A stretch of 64,000 nt of DNA from CBDCIS01 sp965217565 (GCA_965217565.1 CBDCIS010000001.1:124001-188000); one strand, 5' to 3'. Counted from the first letter of the stretch, positions 1 through 8,952 are shown. The notes: generated from the letters alone by a model not told the origin. Made by a program: numbers and translations.

Positions 1-331
1 TAGCGGCGGCCACGCTGTTCTGTTGAGCCTTCTCGATCGTCATCCGCATCGCCCGCTCCGACACGACGTAGCCGAATCCCCAATGGCCGTCGATCACCGT
101 CGTTGTGGGCGTCTCCCTCACTACCTCGAACGGCGCTCCCGGCACGATGTGCCCCTGCTTGACGCGCTCGATGTACGTGGGAATCTGGATGATGCCATGC
201 GAGTCGTGCCCCGCCAGATTTGCCCCAATAGAATGTCGCGAGACGATGCCGGCCTCTTCCTCGCTCGCCCCCGCAGCCTGAAGCAGCCGCGAGGCAATCT
301 CCTCGAGCCTATCCGCCTGTACCGTAGGCAT
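1..331 (-). CDS. Malate/L-lactate dehydrogenase (Ldh_2 family), 3' end beyond window
   Basis: About 110 residues from the N-terminus are present and the rest lies outside the window. It begins MPTVQADRLEEIASRL and carries the family's early motif HDSHGI, followed by IPTYVERVKQG and a VIDGHWGFG segment. These match the NAD(P)-dependent Ldh_2 family, which oxidises malate, L-lactate, ureidoglycolate or sulfolactate; the substrate cannot be told from this part. The ATG at 331 is preceded by a strong ribosome site (GGAGGG, about 5 nt away). TenA is transcribed divergently from about 180 bp away. Confidence 0.85.
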   Translation of the reverse strand, partial: MPTVQADRLEEIASRLLQAAGASEEEAGIVSRHSIGANLAGHDSHGIIQIPTYIERVKQGHIVPGAPFEVVRETPTTTVIDGHWGFGYVVSERAMRMTIEKAQQNSVAAA

Positions 332-509
332 AACGCCCTCCTAATATCCAAGTGCCTTACCACCGGCCAAATCTGCCCCACACCACTTTACCACATCGGA
401 CACGTTACTCCGCCCTGAATCACCGACCGCTGACTGCTGGCTACTGACTAACTACCCCGCTCCATGCTACGCTATCAGGCAGCCAACCCCAACCTTCAGG
501 AGGCAACTC

Positions 510-1178
510 ATGGGATTTTCAGACGAGCTAAGGCAGAAGGGCGCGCCTATCTGGGACAGGGAGAAGCGGCACCCCTTCGTGACGGGAATAGGCGACGGCT
601 CCCTTTCACTGGACAGGTTCCAGTACTACATGAGGCAGGACTACATCTTTCTGATCGACTTCAGCCGCGCCATCTCCCTGGCGGTCGCCAAGGCCCACAG
701 CCTGGAGGACATGGCGTGGTTCGCCCGTCTTCTGCACGAGACCCTGAACACCGAGATGGCGCTGCATGTCAGCTTCTGCGAAGACTTCGGCATCACGGAG
801 GCGCAACTGAAGAGCACGGAGCACGCGCCGACCACCCTGGCGTACACCCGCCACCTGATACAGACCGCGTTTTCTGGCGGAGCGGGGGAGATAGCCGCCG
901 CGATTCTGCCATGCTCATGGGGATATTGCGAGATTGGCCAGATGCTCTACGATAGGGGACTGCCCGCCAACCAGCCTCTCTACGCGCGCTGGATAGAGAT
1001 GTACAACTCCCCGGAATTCGCCGAGCTTGCCGATTGGCTTCGCTCCTACATAGACCGCGTCGCCCTGGAAAGTGGGGAGCAGGAACTGAAGAGAATGGAA
1101 TCCGCCTTCCTAATCGGCAGCCAGTACGAGTACATGTTCTGGGACGCCTCTTACCGCAAAGAAAGCTGGCCGATTTGA
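510..1178 (+). CDS. tenA: TenA-family aminopyrimidine aminohydrolase / thiaminase II
   Basis: This 222-residue protein has the usual TenA length. TenA hydrolyses amino-HMP, or thiamine breakdown products, to HMP for thiamin salvage in the cytoplasm. The family's catalytic residues fall at the expected numbers: Asp44 (in YYMRQDY), Tyr112, Cys135 (in LPCSWGY) and Tyr139, with a glutamate near 207 (QYEYMFW) as the acid/base. The ATG follows AGGAGG at 7 nt. An overlapping frame from 464 is a shadow. No other thiamin gene is near, so a salvage role is inferred from the residues. The gene is convergent with cofE. Confidence 0.9.
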   Translation: MGFSDELRQKGAPIWDREKRHPFVTGIGDGSLSLDRFQYYMRQDYIFLIDFSRAISLAVAKAHSLEDMAWFARLLHETLNTEMALHVSFCEDFGITEAQLKSTEHAPTTLAYTRHLIQTAFSGGAGEIAAAILPCSWGYCEIGQMLYDRGLPANQPLYARWIEMYNSPEFAELADWLRSYIDRVALESGEQELKRMESAFLIGSQYEYMFWDASYRKESWPI

Positions 1179-1228
1179 CGCGATCGCTCATACGCGCGCG
1201 GCGACGCCGCACGCGCCATCCCGGTATC

Positions 1229-1993
1229 CTACCTGAACAGGTCCCGCGACCTCTCCCGCAGCAGCGAGCCCACGCCGTCCGGCGCACGCTCGTACTCGTA
1301 CCCCCGCGCGATAGCCACTGGCACACCTATCGACTTGGCCGTAACCAGTTCCGACGCGGCCGCCAATTCGTCCGCGACGGCAATGGCCGTAACCTTGAGA
1401 ATCTGGCCGTAGGCGTCGGGCGTTCCCTTGTAGTCCCTGATGGGGTTGATGCCCGCCGCACCAATCGCGAAGTTGGCGTGGCCCTCTCGCCAGGCTCTTC
1501 CGAACGTATCGGAGACGATTACCGCCACGTGGGAGACAGCGGCGCGTTGCCGGACCTCGCCGCCGATTCGCCGCGCGGATTCGTCGGAGTCCACCGGAAG
1601 CATCGCAACCATGTTGTCGCCGGGAATGTTGGAGGTGTCTATCCCGGAATTGGCGCAGATGAACCCGTGCCGCGTCTCTGTTATCAGGATGCCCCGCTCC
1701 ACGTCCATCCGCACTATGGAGCGGCTCTCCCTCAGCACCAGTTCGATCAGCCGCGCGTCCTTGTCGCAGGCATCCGCCCACTCGCGGGCGAACGCCGACG
1801 GCTCCACGCCCGTAAGGTCAACCACCCTGCCTTCCGCCTTGGACACTATCTTCTGAGTGACGATCAACACGTCGCTGTCCTGTATCGGAGTGCCCTGCTC
1901 CCCGGCCGCGTCCGCAATCAGGTCGCCCAGCCGGTCGCCCGGCTTTACCTCCGGTATGCCCGTCACCCCGATAACTTCAACTCGCGGGTACAA
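1229..1993 (-). CDS. cofE: Coenzyme F420-0:L-glutamate ligase
   Basis: CofE adds gamma-linked glutamates to F420-0 using GTP, so the cell probably uses the deazaflavin F420. The protein reads GVTGIPEVKPGDRLGDLI at the N-terminus, then DVLIVTQKIVSKAEG, the HGFICANSGID motif, a VSDTFGRAWREG motif and a C-terminal ADELAAASELV segment. All are typical of CofE/FbiB-N, and the length (about 254 aa) is usual. I chose the TTG at 1993 because GGAGGGG sits 5 nt before it. The TTG at 2005 would overlap this ribosome site. No bound FMN-reductase (FbiB C-terminal) domain is present. Confidence 0.93.
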   Translation of the reverse strand: MYPRVEVIGVTGIPEVKPGDRLGDLIADAAGEQGTPIQDSDVLIVTQKIVSKAEGRVVDLTGVEPSAFAREWADACDKDARLIELVLRESRSIVRMDVERGILITETRHGFICANSGIDTSNIPGDNMVAMLPVDSDESARRIGGEVRQRAAVSHVAVIVSDTFGRAWREGHANFAIGAAGINPIRDYKGTPDAYGQILKVTAIAVADELAAASELVTAKSIGVPVAIARGYEYERAPDGVGSLLRERSRDLFR

Positions 1994-2082
1994 AGTCCCC
2001 TCCAAATCTGAGCCGACTTACGCTGTGTCTGCTCGGTTTATAGCAAAAGCCCGGCAACCTGTCAACGCCATGGGATGCCAGT

Positions 2083-2290
2083 AACTGTTCACGTTTGACC
2101 GGAGGCCCGCCCATTTTCCCCCTCCTCGACGGGAGGCCCGTCCATCTTCCCCCTCCTCGACGCGAGGCTCGCCCATTGTCCCTCTCCCTCGACGGGAGGC
2201 CCGTCCATCTCCTCCCCTCCTCGACGGGAGGGGGTTAGGGGGTGGGTGACCGTAGCCTGTGGCAAATCCCTTCACTTCCCCTGAACCCTT
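2083..2290 (+). repeat. Interspersed repeat (MITE-like, AACTGTTCACGTTTGA family), expanded copy
   Basis: The left end AACTGTTCACGTTTGA is followed by three to four imperfect copies of a roughly 40-bp unit built on CGACGGGAGGCCCGTCCAT. A shared tail follows (GGGGGTTAGGGGGTG, then TGTGGCAAATCCCTTCACT). The same left end and tail recur at 11668-11789, and the left end alone at 3024-3068. The element is non-coding and is probably mobilised in trans. It fills the gap between cofE and the next gene. Confidence 0.7.
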
Positions 2291-2303
2291 ACTTCTGACA
2301 GAA

Positions 2304-2411
2304 CCTGTGTCAATCTAGTAGGCGTTTCCGTAGGGGCAGGTCTTGTGCCTGCCCTCTTTCCCATACTTGGGCGCCCACAAGGGAACGCCCCTACCGACTA
2401 AACTGATACAG
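2304..2411. repeat. Short inverted-repeat element with CCTGTGTCAATCTAGTAGG-type ends
   Basis: The left end (CCTGTGTCAATCTAGTAGG) and the right end (CCGACTAAACTGATACAG) are imperfect inverted repeats around a GC-rich centre. The centre has its own palindromes (CGTAGGGGCAGG, and GGGCGCCCACAAGGG). A similar end occurs alone at 6079-6097, and a better-preserved relative lies at 52292-52465. No ORF is present. Confidence 0.5.
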
Positions 2412-2623
2412 CATCCTTCTGACACCCCTCATTGACATATGCGAACGCTCGTGCTATTATGCCTCTGTCCAGCATTAAACCAACCGCCAGCGGACCCTTG
2501 AACCAACCCAGACCGCCCGTCTGACCCGTGCTGCAAAATGTACGATTTGACAGGCAAACCAACCTGATTGAACGACTTTCTGTTGACAATCCAGACCCCC
2601 AGCCAGCTAGGAGATACAGCAAA

Positions 2624-3025
2624 ATGCATGAAGATCAGACTCCTCAGAGCAGTTTGACCCTTTTCGCCACCAAGCTCACCGAGAGGCAGAAGGCCGCGCT
2701 GCCATACCTGCTCGAGCCCGGCCCCATCACCCAACGCGCCAGGCAGGCCGGCATCCACAGGGGCACCCTCTACAGGTGGATGCGCGACGACGCCTTCAAG
2801 GAAGCCATCGACTCCCTCAAACAGCAGGTCTTCCGCCTCGTCGAAACCGAGTTGCAGTCCATGGCCCACGAGGCCGCATCCGTCATCTACGAAGCCATGC
2901 AGAACGACAACACCCGCACAAGGCTCAGCGCGGCCCTAGCCACCCTCGAGTTTGCGCAGAAAGCCAGCTACGGACGCGAGCTCCCCAGGCGCCCCGAAAA
3001 GGCCATCGACGCCATGCAACTGTAA
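2624..3025 (+). CDS. Helix-turn-helix protein, terminase-small-subunit/phBC6A51-like
   Basis: The 133-residue protein starts MHEDQTPQSSL. A helix-turn-helix lies at about residues 20-55 (TERQKAALPYLL...TQRARQAGIHRGTLYRWMRDDAFKEAI), followed by a helical tail (LVETELQSMAHEAASVIYEAM). This pattern is common in small DNA-binding proteins of phage or relic origin; the target is unknown. The ATG at 2624 follows AGGAG at a good distance, so the longer reading from 2528 is unlikely. The stop codon lies at the edge of a repeat (3024 on), so the original C-terminus may have been replaced. Confidence 0.6.
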   Translation: MHEDQTPQSSLTLFATKLTERQKAALPYLLEPGPITQRARQAGIHRGTLYRWMRDDAFKEAIDSLKQQVFRLVETELQSMAHEAASVIYEAMQNDNTRTRLSAALATLEFAQKASYGRELPRRPEKAIDAMQL

Positions 3026-3068
3026 CTGTTCACGTTTGATGGGAGGCCCGCCCGTCTTCCCCCTCACC
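3024..3068 (+). repeat. Partial copy of the AACTGTTCACGTTTGA repeat
   Basis: TAACTGTTCACGTTTGATGG and the following GGAGGCCCGCC match the left ends at 2083 and 11668. The repeat supplies the stop codon of the preceding helix-turn-helix gene. Confidence 0.6.
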
Positions 3069-3075
3069 TCGAAGC

Positions 3076-3156
3076 CGCATCCGCGGCCTAGAGAGGAAGT
3101 ACGCCAGGGAGCTTGCCGAACTCAAAGTCCGCGAATTCTGCGAATCCCGGCTCTGA
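3076..3156 (+). pseudogene. C-terminal coding remnant after the repeat
   Basis: An open frame reading RIRGLERKYARELAELK and ending CESRL-stop looks like the basic helical tail of a small protein. It has no start codon. It may be the cut-off tail of the 2624-3025 gene, separated by the repeat insertion. This is inference from position and composition only. Confidence 0.3.
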
Positions 3157-3221
3157 CAACCGCGCCATCGTGATATACTAAGCAACCAGCCACTAAACAA
3201 TCGAAACCAGGTGAGTTCAAA

Positions 3222-4088
3222 ATGACAGCGCTGAGAAGTCTGCTCTTCGTGCCGGGCAACCGCGACAACATGCTCGAAAAGGCCATGGGCGTTATCCCGG
3301 ACGCCTACATCCCCGACATGGAAGACTCCGTGCCCGTAGAAGAAAAGGAGAACGCCCGCAGCGTTATCGCGTCGTTCCTGGGCAGGCTCAGCCAGGTCGG
3401 CCCGCTCGTCATCCCGAGGGTGAACTCTCTCGACACGGGCCTCTTGCAGGACGACTTGGCCGCCGTCGTCGGCCCTCATATCTACGGGATTTCGGTCGGC
3501 AAGATTCAGTCGGGCAAAGACATAGACCACATCTGCGGCATCATAGAGGGTCTCGAGCGAAAAGCCGGGCTGGAAGTGGGCATCGTCAAGATAGTCCCCT
3601 GGATAGAGACGGCCATGGCCATAGTAAACGCCTACGAGATCTGCGCCTCCTCGCCCAGAATCGTCGGCGCGGCATTCGGAGCGGAGGACTTCACGAACGA
3701 CATGGCTATCGAGAGAACGGCGGGCGAGTCAGAAGTGGATTATCCCAGAAAGGTCATCTGCGTCGCCGCCAGGGCCGCCGAGGTGCTCGCGCTCGACACC
3801 CCCTACTTCAGCTTCCGCGACCCGGACGGACTGCGCCAAAACTCCCTCGAAGCGAGAGGATACGGATTCAAGGGCAAGTTCGCCATACACCCCGCGCAGA
3901 TCGACATCATCAACGAGTCCTTCTCCCCGTCACCCGAAGAGATAGAAAACGCAAGGCGCGTGGTAGCCGCGTTCGAAGAGGCCGAGCGAAATGGCAGGGG
4001 TTCGACCTCACTCGACGGCAAGGTCATCGACGTACCGGTCGTAAAGCGCGCCCGCCAACTCCTGGAACTGGCGCAGGGCATGAGGTAG
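3222..4088 (+). CDS. CoA-ester lyase of the CitE/HpcH family
   Basis: This 288-residue TIM-barrel lyase has the family's opening LRSLLFVPGNRDNMLEKA, the acidic metal/CoA motif DMEDSVPVEEK, a FGAEDFTNDM motif and the C-terminal AIHPAQIDIINE. Relatives cleave citramalyl-CoA, malyl-CoA or citryl-CoA, or hydrolyse malyl-CoA. The exact substrate is not readable. Malate synthase lies next to it on the opposite strand, so a C4/C2 (glyoxylate) substrate such as malyl-CoA is plausible. The ATG at 3222 has AGGTGAG upstream. Confidence 0.85.
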   Translation: MTALRSLLFVPGNRDNMLEKAMGVIPDAYIPDMEDSVPVEEKENARSVIASFLGRLSQVGPLVIPRVNSLDTGLLQDDLAAVVGPHIYGISVGKIQSGKDIDHICGIIEGLERKAGLEVGIVKIVPWIETAMAIVNAYEICASSPRIVGAAFGAEDFTNDMAIERTAGESEVDYPRKVICVAARAAEVLALDTPYFSFRDPDGLRQNSLEARGYGFKGKFAIHPAQIDIINESFSPSPEEIENARRVVAAFEEAERNGRGSTSLDGKVIDVPVVKRARQLLELAQGMR

Positions 4089-4191
4089 GCAGGGAGAGCG
4101 GCCGCCGGCGCACGGCCAAGAGCCAGCTCCCAGCCATACCAATCGAGGAACGTCAAATCAACCCGGATTCCGCCCAACCGGCAAACTACCC

Positions 4192-5886
4192 CTAAGACGA
4201 CTCCTCGTCCGCCGCGATCGTGTCCAGGTCAGCCCTTGTGTATGAGGCAAGGCTCCTGAAGTCCAACTCAGTGTAGTTCTTTATCCAGCGCATGGCGACC
4301 TTGACCGCCTTGCGGTATCTGACCTCCGCCTCGATGTAAGCCTGCTCCGGCATCTCTCCCCGTCGCCTGTCGAGAATGTCCTCCATCTCCTGTTGGAGCA
4401 GCCGCTTCACCATGTGGAAGCCGTGCGCTTCGCCCGTCTCCGTGTCCTTCGCCTTATGGATAATGCGCTGCGCTATCTGCGCCGCCGACATCCGGCCCGT
4501 CGCCAGGTCCTCCATGAGAGCGGGATGCACGCCGGGCCGTCCCTCGAGGCTGTCGATACCCTTTGCGCCCCGGCCGTTGAGCCAGCCCTCCACGTATTCG
4601 ATGAGCATTCGGGCGTTGCGCCGTGTTCCATCAACCGTGATTGGCCCCTCTGGAACCTCTATCACGACAGGGTAGTTGTGCGGATCGCACATCTCAGGGC
4701 TTGGCTGCCAGCCGCTGGCCCACCAGCTCTTGAAGGGCGTGGCGGCGGTCTCCATGTGGTAGATGTGCGCCACCCACGCGCGAATGAAGCCCTGCCTGGC
4801 TTCCCATTCCTTGTCCGCGCGAACCGACGCGCCCGCCGATTCGTTCACCGCCTCTTCGCGGCTGGGCAGCGGCGTGGCCATGCCGCCGATGGCAACCGCG
4901 CCCCTCTTGAGGCAGATAGCCACCAGCCGCCTGAAGATGTTTGCCAGGAACTCGGTCGTCTTGACGTCCACCCCGAACCGGTCGGGCCAGACCGAATCCG
5001 GGTCGGCCATGATGAACTCGAAGATGCTCGCCTTGAGGTCCCAACGGGCCGCGTTAAGCCCACCCGCGTAAGGCCCCAGCGCGTGCAGTGCCTCCTCCAT
5101 TTCATAGACGATGGGAAGCGATTCCACCAGGATGACCGCCCTCAGAACGGAGTCCTCCGGGTACTCCAGGTAGTCGCGGGAGGCGTCGAAGAAGTCCCGC
5201 CAGAATGACGCCTCCTCTGCCGACTCCAGTTTGGGAAGGTAGAAATAGACGCCCTGGCCGCGCTCGGTCTGCGCCCGTCCCGCGTTGAACAGCGTCAACG
5301 CCGTGCCCAGGACAGCCGCGCACACCGGTTCGCCGTCGATCTTCACCTCTGGCTCATCGAGGTGCAGTCCGCGCTCCCTGTGCATGAAGAACGGAATCTC
5401 GCCCTCCGCCACCCTATACTCCCTGCCGCGTTCCTCGTTGACAAAGCTCAGCGTGCCTTCGACCGCAGCCAGTCGGTTCCGGGCCGCCGCCAGCGTGTCG
5501 ATCAACCTGTGACCCGCCGAGTCCTCATCGTCGTCCAGGTCGCCCTCGGCGCGCTCGCCCTCCGGCCCCGGGTTCAGCGCGTTTATGAACATCGACGTCA
5601 GGGAGGCGGGGCCTGAAATCTCGATGCCGGGCCTCTTCAGGTCCTCGGGCACGGGCGGAACCTTCCAATCGCCGGTGTTGACGCCGGTAACAGGTCCAAA
5701 GGTGGGCATGACACCCTCACGCAGCGCCCTGTCCAGCGCCGCGGCTCGCTTGGATAGCAGTTCTCGCACGCGCGGCGCGAACCTGTCGTGCAGGAAGACC
5801 AGGTACTCCATAAACGACGGAGTAAGCAGGTCGCCGGCGCCCTCCACCGGTGCGAACCTTACCCGTTCGGCTGAGACTGTTGACAT
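4192..5886 (-). CDS. aceB: Malate synthase (A-type)
   Basis: About 564 residues, a normal length for malate synthase A, which condenses glyoxylate with acetyl-CoA. Visible motifs are SGPASLTSMFINALNPG near the N-terminal third, VILVESLPIVYEMEEALHAL, GGLNAARWD with the arginine and acidic metal ligands of the barrel, and a C-terminal GRMSAAQIAQRIIHKAKD region. The usual MADFEDA segment is replaced by an acidic GDLDDDEDSAGHR stretch, which may be divergent or may still carry the acid ligands. I chose the ATG at 5886 because GGGAGGG lies 7 nt before it. No isocitrate lyase is seen in the window. Confidence 0.85.
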   Translation of the reverse strand: MSTVSAERVRFAPVEGAGDLLTPSFMEYLVFLHDRFAPRVRELLSKRAAALDRALREGVMPTFGPVTGVNTGDWKVPPVPEDLKRPGIEISGPASLTSMFINALNPGPEGERAEGDLDDDEDSAGHRLIDTLAAARNRLAAVEGTLSFVNEERGREYRVAEGEIPFFMHRERGLHLDEPEVKIDGEPVCAAVLGTALTLFNAGRAQTERGQGVYFYLPKLESAEEASFWRDFFDASRDYLEYPEDSVLRAVILVESLPIVYEMEEALHALGPYAGGLNAARWDLKASIFEFIMADPDSVWPDRFGVDVKTTEFLANIFRRLVAICLKRGAVAIGGMATPLPSREEAVNESAGASVRADKEWEARQGFIRAWVAHIYHMETAATPFKSWWASGWQPSPEMCDPHNYPVVIEVPEGPITVDGTRRNARMLIEYVEGWLNGRGAKGIDSLEGRPGVHPALMEDLATGRMSAAQIAQRIIHKAKDTETGEAHGFHMVKRLLQQEMEDILDRRRGEMPEQAYIEAEVRYRKAVKVAMRWIKNYTELDFRSLASYTRADLDTIAADEESS

Positions 5887-6215
5887 CGAAAAACCCTCCC
5901 AGCGTCCCGCGCCCGTCCTGGCTGCTTCATTCGTAAACGCCGCCCCATCCACGTGCGCGATGACTTTCTCCCCAAAGCCCTTTGGCGAAGTGCTCCAGAG
6001 TACTCATTCAAGCCGATAAGACGGATAGCAATATAGCACACCCTATACACCAATGACCAGACGCGCCGCGGTGGGGAACCTGTATCAATCTGGTAGGTGC
6101 CCGATTCGTAGGGCCGTCCCTAGTGGGCGTCCTGGGTATGATGACCGTAGGGGCACCCACCCCCTAACCGCTTCCCGTCAAGGGAGAGGGACAATGGGCA
6201 GACCTCTCCTACGGA
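5887..6215. other. Intergenic region with a lone repeat end
   Basis: No gene is visible. The region holds the promoter side of malate synthase, a single repeat end CCTGTATCAATCTGGTAGG at 6079-6097, and a GC-rich palindromic stretch (CACCCCCTAACCG...CGTCAAGGGAGAGG) like those at 8981 and 49890. Confidence 0.5.
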
Positions 6216-7835
6216 TTAGCCTACCGATAGGCTGTCGGTGTGGTACATCAGCTGGCCGCCTACTATGGTCCCGGCGACCTGGATTTGGCTCAGCGTGTGA
6301 CCCGCCTCTTTGAACGGGTCCTGGTCTAGGATTACCACATCTCCGAGCTTGCCCACCTCCAGCGATCCCTTCAGTTTCTCTTCGTATGCGCCGTAGGCGG
6401 CGTTGCTGCCTACGGCGCGCAGCGACTCCAGCACGGGCGCGCGCAGTTCCGGCATCAGCACATCGCCGGTATTGGTCATGCGGCTAACCGCGCTCTGTAC
6501 GCACATCAGCGGGTTTACGGGCGTGACCGGCGTGTCGTTGTGCAGCAGTGGCCGCAGACCGGCCCTGATGGCGGCTCCGACGGGGCTGATGTGCGGCCCG
6601 CGGTCCGGGCCGAGAAAGATGTCGCGGTGGCGGTCTCCCCAGTAGAAGACGTGGCTGGCGAAGTAGTTTGGGATCACGTTGAGCCGCCGCATACGGTTGA
6701 TGTGGTCGGGCCAGCACATCTGGCAGTGTTCGATGCGGAAGCGCTGGTTGGGATTGGGCAGCTTGGCAAGCGCGTTCTCATAGGAGTTCAGAATTGCGTC
6801 GATGGCGGCGTCGCCGTTGGCGTGGGTGATGACCTGGTAACCGCGCCGGTGCAGGTCCAGCACCATCTCGTCCAGCTCCTCCTGCGGATAGATGAGCCAG
6901 GCCTTCTCGTCCATGTCGCACCAGTAAGGCGAACGCAGCGCGCCGGTGAGGCCCTGGATCGAGCCGTCGGACACGATCTTGCAGCCTGCGACGCGAAGCC
7001 ACTCGTCGCCGTCGCCCATCTTCACTGAGTAGTCCATCTCCTTGAGCGAATCGTAGAAGATGTACATGTTGACCCTGAGCTTCAGCAGTCCTTCGTCCTT
7101 GACGCGATTGTACAGGTCGTAGCCGTTCGAGCCTTGGAAGTTGGCCACCGCGGCATCGTGCAGCGAGGTCACGCCGACGCGAAGATTGTTGTGCTGCGCC
7201 TCCATGAAGGCTTCCACCAGCCGGTCTTGGGAGTAGGGCGGGATGTGCCGCATCACCGGCTGCTGAGCGGAAATCTCGCCGAGCACACCGTTGGGGTCGG
7301 CGGTTCCCTCGTAGCGGTAGATGCGGCCGCCCGGCGGGTCCGGCATCTCCGAGTGGAGGCCTGCCAACTCCATCGCCCTGCTGTTCACGTAGGCCAGGTG
7401 ACCGGACACGTGCGACACCATGACGGGGTGGTCAGTGGTGGCGGCGTCGAGGTCGTCTTTGGTGATGTGGCGCATGTCGGCGATGAACGTCTGGTCGTAG
7501 CCCTGCCCCAGGACCCACTCGCCATGCGGAGTCTGCGCGGCGCGCGCCCTTATGCGCTGGAGCACGTCGCCGATGGTATCGCTGGGCGTGGTGCGAGCGT
7601 TCACTGCCAGCTTCCATGCGGGCTGAGCGGCGAGGTGGTCGTGAGGTTCGATGAACCCGGGCATGACGGTCTTGCCGGCGGCGTCGATAACGGTGAAGCC
7701 CGGCTTGCGGTACTCCTCCACGTCGCCGTTCGCGCCGACGGCAACGATTCGGCCGTCCTGAATGGCGACGGCCTGGGCGAGGGTGTCTCGGTAGTCCATG
7801 GTGTGAACGTTGCCGTTGATGATAACGATGTTCAT
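6216..7835 (-). CDS. YtcJ-like metal-dependent amidohydrolase
   Basis: 539 residues with the amidohydrolase-3 layout: an N-terminal beta-sandwich (NGNVHTMD), the metal-binding motif PGFIEPHDHLA at about 62-72, YVNSRAMELAG, QVITHANGDAAIDAIL, FRIEHCQMCWPDH, HNDTPVTPVNPL, and the C-terminal LEVGKLGDVVILDQDPF. These enzymes hydrolyse imides or N-acyl compounds in the cytoplasm; the substrate is unknown. A paralogue sits beyond the island at 50507-52195. DUF169 and HMA genes lie directly upstream on the same strand, so the three may be co-transcribed. Confidence 0.88.
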   Translation of the reverse strand: MNIVIINGNVHTMDYRDTLAQAVAIQDGRIVAVGANGDVEEYRKPGFTVIDAAGKTVMPGFIEPHDHLAAQPAWKLAVNARTTPSDTIGDVLQRIRARAAQTPHGEWVLGQGYDQTFIADMRHITKDDLDAATTDHPVMVSHVSGHLAYVNSRAMELAGLHSEMPDPPGGRIYRYEGTADPNGVLGEISAQQPVMRHIPPYSQDRLVEAFMEAQHNNLRVGVTSLHDAAVANFQGSNGYDLYNRVKDEGLLKLRVNMYIFYDSLKEMDYSVKMGDGDEWLRVAGCKIVSDGSIQGLTGALRSPYWCDMDEKAWLIYPQEELDEMVLDLHRRGYQVITHANGDAAIDAILNSYENALAKLPNPNQRFRIEHCQMCWPDHINRMRRLNVIPNYFASHVFYWGDRHRDIFLGPDRGPHISPVGAAIRAGLRPLLHNDTPVTPVNPLMCVQSAVSRMTNTGDVLMPELRAPVLESLRAVGSNAAYGAYEEKLKGSLEVGKLGDVVILDQDPFKEAGHTLSQIQVAGTIVGGQLMYHTDSLSVG

Positions 7836-7919
7836 GGCTATTGCCCCCGTCCTAACCTTCCCGCTTGGGGTGAAGGGACTTTGGATTGCCTTCCCTTGCG
7901 TTGGGAAGGGACATTTTGA

Positions 7920-8681
7920 CTATCGGCCCGCGCTCAGCTTCTCGCGGTAGAAGTCCAGCCGCTGCGGAACGTCCTCCTTGCTCTCAAGGCCCTCCCTCAG
8001 ACCGGCGAGCTTGCCGCTGGGCAGCGCGACCAGGAAGAGGTTCGGGAGTATTCGCGTGTACAGGCGCATCCCCAGGCAGCCCAGGGACATGGCAGGCATG
8101 GCACGCTCGTCTGCGATGGCGAGGACGCCGCATGCGGGGCGAGTGAAGGCCGCGCCCTGAGAGTTGTTGCGCCACAGGACGGTTCCGGTTATCTCTTGCA
8201 GCACGCCCATCTGTGGTAGGTTGGCCCACAGCAGGACGAGGTCGGGCTGCATTGACATGTTCCAGATGGGGCCATAGACCACTCCCACGCTGCCGCCGCC
8301 GAAACGAGGCGTCCTGGAAATCTCATCGGCTTCGCCCTGCCCCGCTTCGCACATGTCTTCGAGCAACGCGGTCAGCTCTTCCATTCGTCCGTCGGGCGAG
8401 AGGAATCCCGCCACCATGCCGCCGATGGCGCATCCCAGGTGCTGCTCGGCGGACGCGTAGAAGACGCGCTCCTCGGCCCAGCGCCACAGTGTGCAGAAAG
8501 ACGGCGGGTCTTTGACGAGCCGTGGTACGTCATCCGGCTCGCGCGCCACGAACCTTAGGCCGACGGGTGGTAACTCTATCTCCAGTTTCTCGGCCAGCAT
8601 CTCGCTGAGCCTGAGGGCGTCGGTCGAAACGCCCCGACCTTCGCGCGCGAACGTGGTGGGGCGTTCAGGAGTCGTTGTCAC
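7920..8681 (-). CDS. DUF169 family protein
   Basis: 253 residues. The segment PPVGLRFVAREPDDV followed by PSFCTLWRWAEERVFY and HLGCAIGGMVAGF matches the cysteine-containing pattern of DUF169, a family of unknown function common in anaerobes and methanogens. The GTG start at 8681 lies inside the end of the HMA gene (17-bp overlap) and has GGAG just upstream, so translation is probably coupled. The two cysteines may bind a metal or cofactor, which is inference. Confidence 0.75.
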   Translation of the reverse strand: MTTTPERPTTFAREGRGVSTDALRLSEMLAEKLEIELPPVGLRFVAREPDDVPRLVKDPPSFCTLWRWAEERVFYASAEQHLGCAIGGMVAGFLSPDGRMEELTALLEDMCEAGQGEADEISRTPRFGGGSVGVVYGPIWNMSMQPDLVLLWANLPQMGVLQEITGTVLWRNNSQGAAFTRPACGVLAIADERAMPAMSLGCLGMRLYTRILPNLFLVALPSGKLAGLREGLESKEDVPQRLDFYREKLSAGR

Positions 8682-8952
8682 GCCGCTCCTCTCCGAGCAG
8701 GAGGCCGGCTTCCGGCGCCGCCTCGTTGCCGGCGGCCGCGGAGTGGCGGTCGGCCTCGTTGATAGCCTCGCGGATGGACTCCTCCCTCACTTTGTGCGGG
8801 TCGTAGGTGACAGAGGCCGTCCGGGTTGCCATGTCGAAGTCCACCTCTATGATTCCCGGCAGTTTGTTTACCTCACGGGTAACGAACTCGCCTCAACCCT
8901 GTCAAAAGGCGTTGGGCATCCTCTGCGACAGGTTTTCGTAGGTTGGCTGCAT
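8665..8952 (-). CDS. Heavy-metal-associated (HMA) domain protein with two in-frame TGA codons (putative UxxU selenoprotein)
   Basis: Read through two TGA codons (8902-8904 and 8893-8895), this gives 95 residues: MQPTYENLSQRMPNAF-U-QG-U-GEFVTREVNKLPG, then IIEVDFDMATRTASVTYDP and VREESIREAINEAD. The part after the TGA codons is a clear HMA beta-alpha-beta-beta-alpha-beta fold. The TGA codons fall where the metal-binding CxxC belongs (U-Q-G-U), directly before helix 1. The first strand matches less well. ATG 8952 has AGGAG upstream, and the 3' end overlaps the DUF169 start, as in a live operon. A stem-loop (8868-8882) lies 10 nt past the second TGA. The alternative is a pseudogene with two nonsense codons placed by chance at exactly the cysteines. 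Confidence 0.65.
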
